A DNA stretch of 64,000 nt from Gammaproteobacteria bacterium (GCA_029862045.1 JAOTYE010000004.1:124001-188000), one strand, 5' to 3'. Positions 26,108 to 34,893 are shown, counted from the stretch's first letter. Notes: generated from the letters alone by a model not told the origin. Made by a program: numbers and translations.

Positions 26108-26135
26108 TTTACTTTCCGGTCGATCCCGCTATGCT
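26108..26135 (+). promoter_or_regulatory. Candidate promoter of the 2-oxoacid oxidoreductase operon
   Basis: TTTACT (26108-26113), 16 bases, TATGCT (26130-26135). Each hexamer matches the sigma-70 consensus at four of six positions. It lies 33 bases before the GTG at 26168. Suggestive only. Confidence 0.35.
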
Positions 26136-26167
26136 AGCGCCAAATACGGGATCGGACTGTATGCCGG

Positions 26168-28009
26168 GTGGACGTATATGTCCGGCGCGAGCTTGGAATG
26201 AAACCGACTGATACCTCCCACCCCGAGTACTTTCACAAAGTCGTCGATTGCCAGTGGGCATGTCCTGCGCATACTGATGTTCCCGAGTACATTCGCTTGA
26301 TTGCCCAGGGGCGATTCAGCGACGCATACATCGAAAACCGCAATTCAAACGTGTTTCCGGGCATCCTCGGCCGAGTCTGCGACCGTCCCTGTGAGCCCGC
26401 TTGCCGACGTGGCCGGGTCGAAGACAGGCCTGTCGCGATATGCCGCCTGAAACGGGTCGCGGCGGATCATCGTGATGATATCAGCGGTCGCTTGCCGCGA
26501 GCGCCATCGAAAACCAACGGCAAACGCGTTGCGCTGGTAGGAGCAGGATGTGCGTCATTAACTGTCGCGAACGATCTCGCTCCGCTGGGCTATGAAGTCA
26601 CTATCTTTGAGGCACTGGATACAACCGGCGGTTTGATGCGTACCAATATCCCGCAGTTTCGGCTGCCGCCAAAAGTACTCGATGAAGAGATCGCTTATAT
26701 CCTCGATATGGGTGTTGATCTCAAGCTCAATCACAGCATCGATAGCATGAAGGAATTGCTCGATCAGGGTTTCGATGCCGTGTTCGTGGGCACTGGCGCG
26801 CCACGAGGCAAGAATCTCGAAATTCCAGGCCGCTATGATTCGGAGAACATATACATCGGTATCGATTGGCTGGAATCTGTCGCCTTCGAGCACATCGATT
26901 CGATTGGCAAGAACGTACTGATCATTGGCGTCGGTAATACGGCGATGGATTGCTGCCGCACGTCTCTAAGACTCGGGGCAAACGACGTCAAGGTGATGGC
27001 GCGCAAGCCGCGCGGTTTTTTCAAGGCGTCGGACTGGGAACTCGAGGACGCCGAAGAAGAGAACGTGGAAATCCTCGTTAATCATTCGCCCAAGGACTTC
27101 GTTATCGAGGACGGCAAGCTTGTCGGCATGACCTTCGAATTAATGGAGTACAACATCGACGATGCCGGTCGCATCGATCGTGGCACAGTGACTGGCGAGA
27201 AGACCATTCCGTGTGACGATGTGATACTCGCGATCGGGCAGGATAACGCGTTTCCATGGATCGAGCGGGATATCGGCATCGAGTTCAATGAGTGGGAATG
27301 CCCGGTCGTCGATGAGGCAACGATGATGTGCACTCGAGACGGCATATTTTTTGGCGGCGATTCGGCGTTCGGGCCAAAAAACATCATCTGGGCCGTTGCA
27401 CACGGTCACGAAGCGGCGATTTCAATTCATAAGTATTGCCACAGCGAAGATCTCCAGAATCGGCTGCCGGTCGGTATGAACCTCGCCAGCCAAAAAATGG
27501 GCATGCACGAATGGAGCTATTCAAACGACTACGATCCTGCGGCGCGACGCCTGATGCCACACGTCGATCTCAGGGAACGATTTAAGAAAATCGACATCGA
27601 GGTCGAACTTGGCTTTACAGCTGAGCAGACTGTTCAGGAGGTCGAACGCTGCCTGAATTGTGATATCCAAACTGTGTTTGCTGCGGAGCTGTGCATTGAG
27701 TGCGACGCCTGCATCGACATTTGCCCGGTGAACTGCCTGACGATTACCGAGAACGGTGACGAAGCCGATCTCAGAATGCGCCTGTCGGCGCCGGCCGAAA
27801 ACCACGAGCAAGCGCTTTACGTGTCAAAGGACTTGCCACAAACAAGCCGCGTGATGATCAAAGATGAGGATCTCTGCGTGCACTGTGGATTGTGCGCCGA
27901 GCGTTGCCCGACCGGTGCATGGGATATGCAGAAATCGACGGTACTGCTCCCGTATGCGGCCGACGAGGCAGCTGACGGTCAAATACAACCGGCAGCGCCG
28001 GCAGCGTAG
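26168..28009 (+). CDS. GltD-like NAD(P)H/FAD iron-sulfur subunit of 2-oxoacid oxidoreductase
   Basis: 613 residues. The N-terminal [4Fe-4S] part has DCQWACPAHTDVPEYI and GRVCDRPCEPACRRG, as in glutamate synthase small subunit. An FAD domain follows (VALVGAGCASLTVANDL near 120; GAGCAS replaces the usual GAGPAG), then an NAD(P) domain (VLIIGVGNTAMDCC near 258) and FFGGDSAFGPKNIIWAVAHG. The C-terminus adds two ferredoxin-type clusters (CIECDACIDICPVNC and CVHCGLCAERCPTGAW). It is the first of three tightly linked genes with KorA- and KorB-like subunits, so it should pass electrons between NAD(P)H and the oxoacid-oxidising subunits. The start is a GTG; ATG at 26198 is possible. Confidence 0.88.
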   Translation: MDVYVRRELGMKPTDTSHPEYFHKVVDCQWACPAHTDVPEYIRLIAQGRFSDAYIENRNSNVFPGILGRVCDRPCEPACRRGRVEDRPVAICRLKRVAADHRDDISGRLPRAPSKTNGKRVALVGAGCASLTVANDLAPLGYEVTIFEALDTTGGLMRTNIPQFRLPPKVLDEEIAYILDMGVDLKLNHSIDSMKELLDQGFDAVFVGTGAPRGKNLEIPGRYDSENIYIGIDWLESVAFEHIDSIGKNVLIIGVGNTAMDCCRTSLRLGANDVKVMARKPRGFFKASDWELEDAEEENVEILVNHSPKDFVIEDGKLVGMTFELMEYNIDDAGRIDRGTVTGEKTIPCDDVILAIGQDNAFPWIERDIGIEFNEWECPVVDEATMMCTRDGIFFGGDSAFGPKNIIWAVAHGHEAAISIHKYCHSEDLQNRLPVGMNLASQKMGMHEWSYSNDYDPAARRLMPHVDLRERFKKIDIEVELGFTAEQTVQEVERCLNCDIQTVFAAELCIECDACIDICPVNCLTITENGDEADLRMRLSAPAENHEQALYVSKDLPQTSRVMIKDEDLCVHCGLCAERCPTGAWDMQKSTVLLPYAADEAADGQIQPAAPAA

Positions 28010-28022
28010 CAGCGATACCAAA

Positions 28023-29825
28023 ATGGCCACAGTCAACGACGTCGTCATCAAGATAGCCACGGTCAACGGTACCGGCTCGGCGAGTGCCAACAGCTTGCTG
28101 ATGAAGTCGATCTTTCAGATGGGCATCCCTGTCGTTGGCAAGAATTATTTCCCGTCCAATATTCAGGGATTGCCGACCTGGTATGAGATCCGCGTAACCG
28201 GGGACGGTTACCAGTCGCGTTCCGGCCGGGTCGACGTGATGGTCGCGATGAACGCGCAAACCTATGCCCGCGACCTGGCCGAAGTATCACCCGGCGGCTG
28301 GTTGATCTACGACTCAACCTGGCCGCGGAACAAATTGCTGAATCGTGATGATGTCACGGTACTCGGTATTCCCTTGTCGAGAATGTGCAACGAGCATTTC
28401 AAGGGCGCACGGGCACGCATTCTGATGAAGAATATTGCTTATGTTGGCGCGCTCGCGGCACTTCTCGACATCGACCTCGAAACGATAACAGGCTTGATTG
28501 AACGAGCTTTCGCCGACAAGCAGCAGCTAATTGGTTCGAATATGGAAGCGATTCGACTTGGCTTCGACTACGCGAACGAGAATTTCGTTTGTCCGTTGCC
28601 CAAGAAGGTGGCGGCCATGGACGGGACGAAAGGGCATATCGTCATTGACGGCAATACGGCCGCGGGACTCGGATGCATGTATGCCGGCGCAACGGTTGGT
28701 GCCTGGTATCCGATTACGCCGTCGACGTCTTTGATGGATGCGTTTCGCTCATTTTGTTCGCAATATCGTGTCGACCCGGATACGGGCAAACGAACCTACT
28801 GCATCATCCAGGCCGAAGATGAGCTCGCGGCGATCGGTATGGTGCTTGGTGCGAGTTGGAACGGCGCACGATCGTTTACGCCCACGAGTGGCCCGGGAAT
28901 CTCACTAATGAGCGAGTTTCTCGGTTTCGCTTACTATGCGGAATTACCTGCGGTCGTGTTTAACGTACAACGCGTCGGCCCGTCGACGGGTATGCCGACC
29001 CGAACGCAGCAAGCCGACATTCTCAGCTGTGCTTATGCATCACACGGGGACACGAAGCACGTCCTGCTGTTCCCGGCTGATCCGAGCGAGTGCTTCCACA
29101 TGGCGCTGGCGTCATTTGATCTTGCCGAGGGCTTGCAGACTCCCGTCATGGTCCTGTCAGACCTCGATATCGGCATGAACGACTGGATGGTTCCGGAATT
29201 CGAGATCGACGAGAGCTACGTTCCGGATCGCGGCAAGGTGCTGTCCGCGGAAGAACTCGAGGATATGGAGCAGTTTTATCGCTACCTTGACGTCGATGGC
29301 GACGGCATTCCGTATCGAACGCTTCCCGGCACGCACCCGAAAGGCTCGTATTTCACGCGCGGTTCGGGGCACACCAGGTACGGTGCTTATACCGAAGATT
29401 CTGCACAGTATCAGGACGTTCTCGACCGGCTGCTGGTCAAGTGGGAGACGGCGCGGACGATGGTACCGCAAGCCGAAATTCAGTATTCGAAGTTCAACAA
29501 GGCGGCAATTCTCACCGTTGGTAGCGGAGACGGTGCATGCAGGGAAGCGATTGATCGCCTCGCCGAACAAAACGTGCCGCTGAATTATTGTCGGGTCAGG
29601 GCGTTTCCATTCAGCGACGAGATAAAAGAGTTCATCGACAAACATGAGGTTGTCTACGTCGTTGAACAGAATCGTGACGCACAGCTTCGTACTCTGCTGA
29701 TCCTCGATTGTGAATCTGAGCCATCGAAGCTGGTATCGCTATTGCACTATAACGGCATGCCCCTCAATGCCGACTTCGTTGTAGAAAACGTGCTCGAGGA
29801 GCGGAGTAAAGGACAGGCTGCATGA
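28023..29825 (+). CDS. 2-oxoacid:acceptor oxidoreductase, fused gamma-alpha subunit
   Basis: 600 residues. The first 185 residues match the gamma domain (IKIATVNGTGSASANSLLMK, GRVDVMVAMN). From about 215 follows the alpha domain: IDGNTAAGLGCMYAGATVGAWY, YPITPSTSLMDAF, the INQAEDELAAIGM-like segment IIQAEDELAAIGMVLGASWN and TSGPGISLMSEFLGF. This is the KorA arrangement. It decarboxylates a 2-oxoacid to acyl-CoA with the TPP-bearing beta subunit encoded next. 2-oxoglutarate is the likeliest substrate by KorA resemblance; other oxoacids cannot be excluded. The ATG at 28023 lies 13 bases after the flavoprotein gene; the ORF open further upstream is read-through of that gene in another frame. Overlaps the beta gene by four bases. 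Confidence 0.9.
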   Translation: MATVNDVVIKIATVNGTGSASANSLLMKSIFQMGIPVVGKNYFPSNIQGLPTWYEIRVTGDGYQSRSGRVDVMVAMNAQTYARDLAEVSPGGWLIYDSTWPRNKLLNRDDVTVLGIPLSRMCNEHFKGARARILMKNIAYVGALAALLDIDLETITGLIERAFADKQQLIGSNMEAIRLGFDYANENFVCPLPKKVAAMDGTKGHIVIDGNTAAGLGCMYAGATVGAWYPITPSTSLMDAFRSFCSQYRVDPDTGKRTYCIIQAEDELAAIGMVLGASWNGARSFTPTSGPGISLMSEFLGFAYYAELPAVVFNVQRVGPSTGMPTRTQQADILSCAYASHGDTKHVLLFPADPSECFHMALASFDLAEGLQTPVMVLSDLDIGMNDWMVPEFEIDESYVPDRGKVLSAEELEDMEQFYRYLDVDGDGIPYRTLPGTHPKGSYFTRGSGHTRYGAYTEDSAQYQDVLDRLLVKWETARTMVPQAEIQYSKFNKAAILTVGSGDGACREAIDRLAEQNVPLNYCRVRAFPFSDEIKEFIDKHEVVYVVEQNRDAQLRTLLILDCESEPSKLVSLLHYNGMPLNADFVVENVLEERSKGQAA

Positions 29826-30877
29826 GTTACATTGCGAAACCCGAGGTTGCCCACCCGAACATGCCGCGGAATAAGCTCGGACTGACGGCCAGGGACTATG
29901 AAGGCACGGTGTCGACGTTATGCGCGGGTTGTGGGCATGATTCGGTAACGACCGCAATTATTCAAGCCGTTTTCCAACTGAATATCGAGCCGCACATGTT
30001 GGCCAAGATGAGCGGCATTGGTTGTTCATCCAAGACACCAGCTTACTTTGTCAGCCAGTCTCACGGGTTCAATGCGGTGCACGGCCGTATGCCATCGGTT
30101 ACGACCGGAGCCAACGCCGCCAATCGTACGCTGACCTATATTGGCGTATCGGGAGATGGGGATTCCTTGTCGATCGGAGCGGGACAGTTCGTTCACGCGA
30201 TCAGGCGCAACTTGAACATGTGCTACATCATTGAGAACAATGGTGTCTATGGCCTGACCAAGGGCCAGTTTTCGGCATCCGCTGATATCGGCAGCAAACC
30301 CAAAAAAGGATTACCGAATCAACAGGAGCCGATCGATCCTGTCAGTACGGCTTTGTCGCTCGGCGCCACCTACATCGCGAGGAGTTTTTCGGGTGACAAG
30401 GAACAGCTTATACCGCTGATTCAGGGCGCGTTATTGCACGATGGTTTTGCGCTGGTCGACGTTATTAGTCCCTGCGTAACCTTCAACGACCATGAGGGTT
30501 CGACCAAGAGCTATGCGCACACGCGGCAGTTCTATCATCATGTAGTCGACGCCGACTACGTACCTCCCGCGGAAGAGATAAAGGCGGCCTACAATGATGG
30601 ATCTGCGATGCCAATTGAATTACATGACGGTAGCAAAATCGTTCTGCGCAAGGTTGACAAGAATTACGATCCAACGAGTCGCGCTGTCTCATTCAAGTTC
30701 CTGCGTGATCATTTTAACGCCGGCGAAATCACAACAGGTCTGTTGTACATTGACGAGTCGCGTAAGGAAATGCACGGCTTGATGGGAAATATCGATACGC
30801 CCCTGTCGGAGTATCCACTCGACAAATTGCATCCCGGCAGAAAAGAACTCAAGAAGATACTGAACCGGTACCGTTAG
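29822..30877 (+). CDS. 2-oxoacid:acceptor oxidoreductase, beta (TPP) subunit
   Basis: 351 residues with the TPP motif GDGDSLSIGAGQFVHAIRRN...NNGVYGLTKGQ. The four cysteines that hold the KorB-type [4Fe-4S] cluster are in place: CAGCGHD near residue 38, GIGCSS near 62 and SPCVTFN near 217. It is the partner of the fused gamma-alpha subunit and starts in its stop codon (ATGA). Together the three genes encode a complete ferredoxin-type oxoacid oxidoreductase whose electron exit appears to be the GltD-like protein. The following 296 bases carry no gene. Confidence 0.92.
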   Translation: MSYIAKPEVAHPNMPRNKLGLTARDYEGTVSTLCAGCGHDSVTTAIIQAVFQLNIEPHMLAKMSGIGCSSKTPAYFVSQSHGFNAVHGRMPSVTTGANAANRTLTYIGVSGDGDSLSIGAGQFVHAIRRNLNMCYIIENNGVYGLTKGQFSASADIGSKPKKGLPNQQEPIDPVSTALSLGATYIARSFSGDKEQLIPLIQGALLHDGFALVDVISPCVTFNDHEGSTKSYAHTRQFYHHVVDADYVPPAEEIKAAYNDGSAMPIELHDGSKIVLRKVDKNYDPTSRAVSFKFLRDHFNAGEITTGLLYIDESRKEMHGLMGNIDTPLSEYPLDKLHPGRKELKKILNRYR

Positions 30878-31173
30878 AGGTGCGCAAGACAATTGCTCGG
30901 TGTTGGTCAGCTGGCCAGAAACGGGTTTAAACTGGCGTTACTTGTCCAGTGCGGCCGTTGTACCAAAAATGTTGCGCTCGAGTATTGGTTGACCGGGCAC
31001 GCCGGCCATATGACGCGTGCACCACGAATGCAGTGAATCCGGGCTCGATTCCACATAATAAAGGCCATATAAAACAATAGCATAGATATTTTGCATCCAA
31101 ATCTGCCGCAGCAGGCATCTACCTGATGAGAACTGCTGAAACAGCAGAAAACTATCAAAATGGAGTGAGAAAA

Positions 31174-31539
31174 GTGGCTGGAGAATGGGTACCAATTGTT
31201 ATGTTTTTAGGGCTGACGGTCATCGTCAGCCTGTTTTTCTGGTTTCGTTACAGGGCGCGCGGCGACCTGCAAACGACGATCCGCACAGCGCTCGACAAAG
31301 GACAGGAACTGACGCCGGAGCTTATCGATCGCCTCGGCGGTTCGAAGCCTGTGGAACACAAGGACCTGCGCCTCGCGCTGATCTGGCTGGCAATCGCCGC
31401 GGGTATGGTATTGATCGGCTTTTCAGTGTCCTTTTATGCGATAGAAGCGCTTTACGGTGTGCTGGCAGGTGCAGCGCTACCGTTTTGTATCGGTATCGCC
31501 TACCTGATCATGTGGCGCTACACGGAGCGTGAGCAATAA
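31174..31539 (+). CDS. DUF6249-type membrane protein upstream of a sigma factor
   Basis: About 121 residues with a first helix (WVPIVMFLGLTVIVSLFFWF), a short cytoplasmic segment (RARGDLQTTIRTALDKGQELTPELIDRLG) and two more helices to the C-terminus. The ELTPELIDRLG segment is the hallmark of the DUF6249 family. I prefer the GTG at 31174, eight bases after a GGAG box; an ATG at 31126 gives 16 more residues (MRTAETAENYQNGVRK) that look like leader sequence. It overlaps the probable start of the next sigma-factor gene and is likely its functional partner. Precise role unknown. Confidence 0.75.
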   Translation: MAGEWVPIVMFLGLTVIVSLFFWFRYRARGDLQTTIRTALDKGQELTPELIDRLGGSKPVEHKDLRLALIWLAIAAGMVLIGFSVSFYAIEALYGVLAGAALPFCIGIAYLIMWRYTEREQ

Positions 31540-32108
31540 TTCAGGCAGCAACACGGCTGGAAGGCGAGGATCAGTACCTCGTAGCGCTGGCCGTCGCGTC
31601 GCAGGACACGACGGCCTTCGGCGAGTTGATCCGCCGCCACCAGTCGCAGGTCAGGAATTTCCTGCGCAAGCTCACGGGTGGCTCATTCGATGAGGCCGAT
31701 GATCTGGCACAGGAGTGCTTCTTGCATGCCTGGGACAAGCTGCAGACATTCTCGGGGCGCGGGTCGTTTATCGGCTGGTTGCTCAAGGTCGCTTACACAA
31801 CCTTTCTGCAATCGAAACGCAAGTCCAAGCGATATGCAGAGGTTCTTGATGAGGCACGGTACGTCGCACAATTGGAATCGAGGAGCTACACTCAGAGTAC
31901 GGACGAAGTTTCTGATCTGGACAAGCTTCTCGCAGTACTCACGCAGGAGGAGCGTGCGATCATGGTTATGTCGTACGCATGTGGACTGTCACATCGCGAG
32001 ATTGGTGAGGCGACCGGACTGCCGGTAGGCACGGTCAAATCTGTAATCTTCCGCGGTAAGGAAAAGATCAGGACAAGTTTTGACATCAAAGATCATCAAC
32101 ATGGTTGA
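31539..32108 (+). CDS. Sigma-70 family factor (start probably non-AUG)
   Basis: About 189 residues. Region 2 is seen at FGELIRRHQSQVRNFLRKL, DEADDLAQECFLHAWDKLQTF and FIGWLLKVAYTTFLQSKRK; region 4 at LTQEERAIMVMSYACGLSHREIGEATGLP with VGTVKSVIFRGKEKIR. The reading frame is open back to a TGA at 31530, and the residues LEGEDQYLVALAVASQDTTAF before the TTG at 31626 belong to region 2, so TTG is too late. No ATG, GTG or TTG exists upstream. The likely start is ATT at 31539, sharing a base with the preceding stop (TAATT), with GGAG at 31524-31527; ATA at 31536 is an alternative. Confidence 0.85.
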   Translation: MQAATRLEGEDQYLVALAVASQDTTAFGELIRRHQSQVRNFLRKLTGGSFDEADDLAQECFLHAWDKLQTFSGRGSFIGWLLKVAYTTFLQSKRKSKRYAEVLDEARYVAQLESRSYTQSTDEVSDLDKLLAVLTQEERAIMVMSYACGLSHREIGEATGLPVGTVKSVIFRGKEKIRTSFDIKDHQHG

Positions 32109-32469
32109 GAAACTAAAAGACGCTGAAGATCGCTTGCTGGAGTCGATGTTCCAATCGGAGCCAATTGCAGACGACGGATTTAGTGCACGCGTCGTGACGC
32201 GAATTCGTCGCCGGCTCTGGGTGCGGCGACTTGCACTTCCTGTTGCAATGTTGATCGGGGGTGTTTTCGCTATCAAGCCGGCTACGCAACTCGCGATTGC
32301 AGTTTCCAAGTTGTTGACCGTCGTACCACAGGGAATGCTCGATGTGCCGACAACCTGGATTCCTCAAGCGCAGACAGTCGTTTTTGGAGCAACGCTGATG
32401 CAAACGGTTGTTCTTGGCGCAATGTTGCTCGCTGCCGGGATACTCGGCACGCGCATGCTTATAGAATAG
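32101..32469 (+). CDS. Membrane protein coupled to sigma factor (anti-sigma-like)
   Basis: 122 residues. A charged N-terminal third (VEKLKDAEDRLLESMFQSEP, DDGFSARVVTRIRRRLWVRR) leads into a first membrane helix (LALPVAMLIGGVFAI) and a second (VVLGAMLLAAGILGTRMLIE). The ATG at 32101 overlaps the sigma gene by eight bases, so it is coupled to it. A cytoplasmic segment next to a sigma factor followed by membrane helices is the layout of small anti-sigma factors. No zinc-binding ZAS motif is visible, so the role is inferred from context. Confidence 0.75.
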   Translation: MVEKLKDAEDRLLESMFQSEPIADDGFSARVVTRIRRRLWVRRLALPVAMLIGGVFAIKPATQLAIAVSKLLTVVPQGMLDVPTTWIPQAQTVVFGATLMQTVVLGAMLLAAGILGTRMLIE

Positions 32470-32523
32470 TCGGGTTTTCTCAAACGCATTGTCACGACTG
32501 TAACGCTCAGTTACATTGCGTGC

Positions 32524-32730
32524 ATGAATCTTCGCGATCAGGTTGAATTATTGCTGCCGAACTGGGAACGCTGGTATCCGAGTTTGTTCGACGCAGCGTA
32601 TGACCTCGGATTGATCAAGGCCGAAGTCTGCGATCCTAATTCTCTGTTGCTGACGCGGCGCCATGCTAAAGTTCGCCAGCGCGCTGAAGATGCTCATCGC
32701 GAAAAGTGGGGCGGCAAAGCGCAGGAGTAG
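32524..32730 (+). CDS. Small protein of unknown function
   Basis: 68 residues, beginning MNLRDQVELLLPNWERWYPSL and basic at the end (RRHAKVRQRAEDAHREKWGG). No membrane segment or signal. Conserved-looking aromatic residues in the first half and the open frame spanning the gap between two genes make it a plausible gene, but no family is recognised. It ends 17 bases before the cysteine-desulfurase-like gene and may be co-transcribed. Confidence 0.55.
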   Translation: MNLRDQVELLLPNWERWYPSLFDAAYDLGLIKAEVCDPNSLLLTRRHAKVRQRAEDAHREKWGGKAQE

Positions 32731-32747
32731 TCTTCCTGATCAATTCC

Positions 32748-34001
32748 ATGACGATCGACCTCATGACCATTCGTGCGCAGTATCCGGCGCTGTCCGAAAC
32801 GGACAATGGCAAACCACGGCTGTATTTTGATAATCCCGCCGGCACGCAGGTGCCACAGATGGTCGCCGATCGAATATTGGAATGTCTGCTGCACAAGAAC
32901 GCCAATATCGGCGGGTACTTCCGCACCTCAGATCTCGCTGGCGCGGTAGCGGATGAGGCTAGAGCCGCGATGGCCGACTTTCTGCATGCGCCATCACCAA
33001 ATGAAATAATTTTCGGTCAGAATATGACGTCGATAACGTTTCACTTATCGCGTTCGATTGGCCGGCATTTGCAGGCAGGCGACGAGATTATTCTGTCGCA
33101 GATGGAGCATGATGCGAATGTCGAGCCGTGGAAGCTGATGGCTCGCGACTTTGGACTCGAGATTCGCTGGCTGCCATTTGACACCGAAACTTTCGAGTTC
33201 GACCTGTTGGAACTCGACGATCTGCTTACGAACAAGACCAAACTTGTCTGCGTTGGCGGGGCGAGCAACCTGACTGGAACGATCAACGACGTAGAGACGA
33301 TCTGCAACAAGGTCCGTGAGGCAGGCGCGTGGTCTTTTATCGATGGCGTGCAGTCTGCGCCGCACGTCGCGACGGACGTGCAACGATTCGGTTGCGATTT
33401 TTTTGTCTGCTCGGCGTATAAATTTTTCGGCCCGCATCAGGGAATACTGTGGGGCCGAAGCGATGTGCTCGAACAACTTCACCCTTACAAGGTCCGTCCC
33501 GCCCCCAGCGAACTGCCGTGGTGTTTCGAGCCCGGCACACAAAGTCATGAGGGCATGGCAGGAACGGCCGCGGCAGTCGACTATTTCGGCTGGATCGGCA
33601 ACACGATGACCAACGCGGCAGGATCGGATGGCAGGCGGCAGCACATATGTGCCGGGCTCGATCTGTTGTTCGAGTACGAGAAGCTACTCGCAGCAAGGCT
33701 GATCGAAGGGCTACAGAACATCCCGGGTGTCACGGTTCAGGGCATTTCTGATCCTGACGCGATGCATCGCAGGGTGCCAACTGTAGCGTTTACTCACGAT
33801 CGACACGAACCGGCGGCAATTGCAGAGGCGCTCGGCCAACGCAATATATTCGCCTGGAGCGGCCACAATTACGCACTCGAAGTAGCAAAAGCCCTGGGCA
33901 TTATCGATGCGGGCGGTGCGGTGAGGATTGGTGCAGTGCATTACAATACAGTGGACGAAATCGACTCTGTGCTCGAAGCTGTTGAGGCTATTCTTGCCTA
34001 G
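32748..34001 (+). CDS. Cysteine-desulfurase-like class V aminotransferase
   Basis: 417 residues of fold-type I PLP enzyme, NifS/SufS superfamily, VC1184-like subgroup. It begins IRAQYPALSETDNGKPRLYFDNPAGTQVP, with EIIFGQNMTSITFHLSRSIG and LSQMEHDANVEPWK, and the PLP lysine in DFFVCSAYKFFGPHQGILWG. The catalytic cysteine loop of true desulfurases (RxGHHCA) is replaced by FAWSGHNYALEVAKALG, with no cysteine. It may therefore act on another substrate or not desulfurate at all. The ATG at 32748 is chosen for the family start; ATG at 32763 is possible. Confidence 0.85.
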   Translation: MTIDLMTIRAQYPALSETDNGKPRLYFDNPAGTQVPQMVADRILECLLHKNANIGGYFRTSDLAGAVADEARAAMADFLHAPSPNEIIFGQNMTSITFHLSRSIGRHLQAGDEIILSQMEHDANVEPWKLMARDFGLEIRWLPFDTETFEFDLLELDDLLTNKTKLVCVGGASNLTGTINDVETICNKVREAGAWSFIDGVQSAPHVATDVQRFGCDFFVCSAYKFFGPHQGILWGRSDVLEQLHPYKVRPAPSELPWCFEPGTQSHEGMAGTAAAVDYFGWIGNTMTNAAGSDGRRQHICAGLDLLFEYEKLLAARLIEGLQNIPGVTVQGISDPDAMHRRVPTVAFTHDRHEPAAIAEALGQRNIFAWSGHNYALEVAKALGIIDAGGAVRIGAVHYNTVDEIDSVLEAVEAILA

Positions 34002-34056
34002 ATAACCGGGTCGTTTGGGCCAGCGATTTATTTTTCCTGGTCTATACTTGGCCTAT

Positions 34057-34071
34057 CCGGCGTAACGCCGG
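34057..34071 (+). other. Leader hairpin before the 34108 gene
   Basis: CCGGCG-TAA-CGCCGG, a six-pair stem between the -10-like TATACT at 34043-34048 and the start at 34108. It probably forms at the 5' end of the mRNA of the abundant-looking secreted protein and could stabilise it. No T-run, so not a terminator. Confidence 0.4.
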
Positions 34072-34107
34072 CAAGACAAAAAATTCTAAGAAACAGGGGA
34101 ACAAAAG

Positions 34108-34893
34108 ATGAGAAAAATCGTATCTGTAGTTATTTCCGCGTTGCTGTTGCTGCCCATAGGATCAGGCGTTGCGCTGGCGCAAGAAGAAGAATCCGAAGAG
34201 CCGAATCTGATACCCGTAGAGACTTTTACCTGTGACTTCAATGAGGGCAAAGGACCGGGCGACCTGCAGAAAGTCATCGACGAGTGGAATGACTTTATGG
34301 ATGACAAGGGCGTTGATTATTACTTTGCGGCAACCTTGACGCCATACTACTTTGGCGAACTCGCGTTTGATATTGGCTGGCTTGGTGCGTGGACAGACGG
34401 CAGCAAGATGGGTGCTGGAACCGACATGTGGCTCAGTGAGGGCGGTGAATTGGGCGGGCAGTTTGCGGAGGTCCTGACCTGTAAGAGCCACACGAATTTC
34501 GTCTCCATGAACGTGAAGCAGGGGCCGCAAGATGACGACGAGTCAGACAAATCTTTTGTAATGTCTTTCTCAAATTGCTCGATGAAGGAAGGCAAGAAAT
34601 TTGATGACTATTTGGCAGCTCAGGAGGAGTGGAACGCGTATCAGGATGAGCACGGCTTCAGCGATAGTGCCTGGGTGATGTTTCCGATATTCGGAGAGAC
34701 CGATGATTCCTACGACTTCAAGGCAATCGGTACTAACGACGATCACACGGCATTCGGCAACGACTACCAACTGATGAGCGAGGGCCATTGGCGCAAGTCT
34801 TCGGAATTATTTGACGATATCCTGGACTGTGACATTGGGCGCGTCTATAACGCGTCAATACACCGCGAAACGACGGTAGAAAAAGAAGACTAG
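34108..34893 (+). CDS. Secreted protein with two internal repeats, unknown function
   Basis: 261 residues. Signal peptide MRKIVSVVISALLLLPIGSG, cleaved after ALA. The mature protein is acidic and is built of two copies of one domain. Copy 1 (about 38-128) runs from TFTCDFNEGKGPGDLQ, EWNDFMDDKG, PYYFGE and MWLSEGG to EVLTC. Copy 2 (about 145-250) runs from FSNCSMKEGKKFDDY, EEWNAYQDEHG, PIFGE and YQLMSEGHW to ILDC. Each has a pair of cysteines at the start and end, likely a disulfide. GGGG box 12 bases before the start. No family recognised; expressed alone, exported to periplasm or outside. Confidence 0.85.
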   Translation: MRKIVSVVISALLLLPIGSGVALAQEEESEEPNLIPVETFTCDFNEGKGPGDLQKVIDEWNDFMDDKGVDYYFAATLTPYYFGELAFDIGWLGAWTDGSKMGAGTDMWLSEGGELGGQFAEVLTCKSHTNFVSMNVKQGPQDDDESDKSFVMSFSNCSMKEGKKFDDYLAAQEEWNAYQDEHGFSDSAWVMFPIFGETDDSYDFKAIGTNDDHTAFGNDYQLMSEGHWRKSSELFDDILDCDIGRVYNASIHRETTVEKED

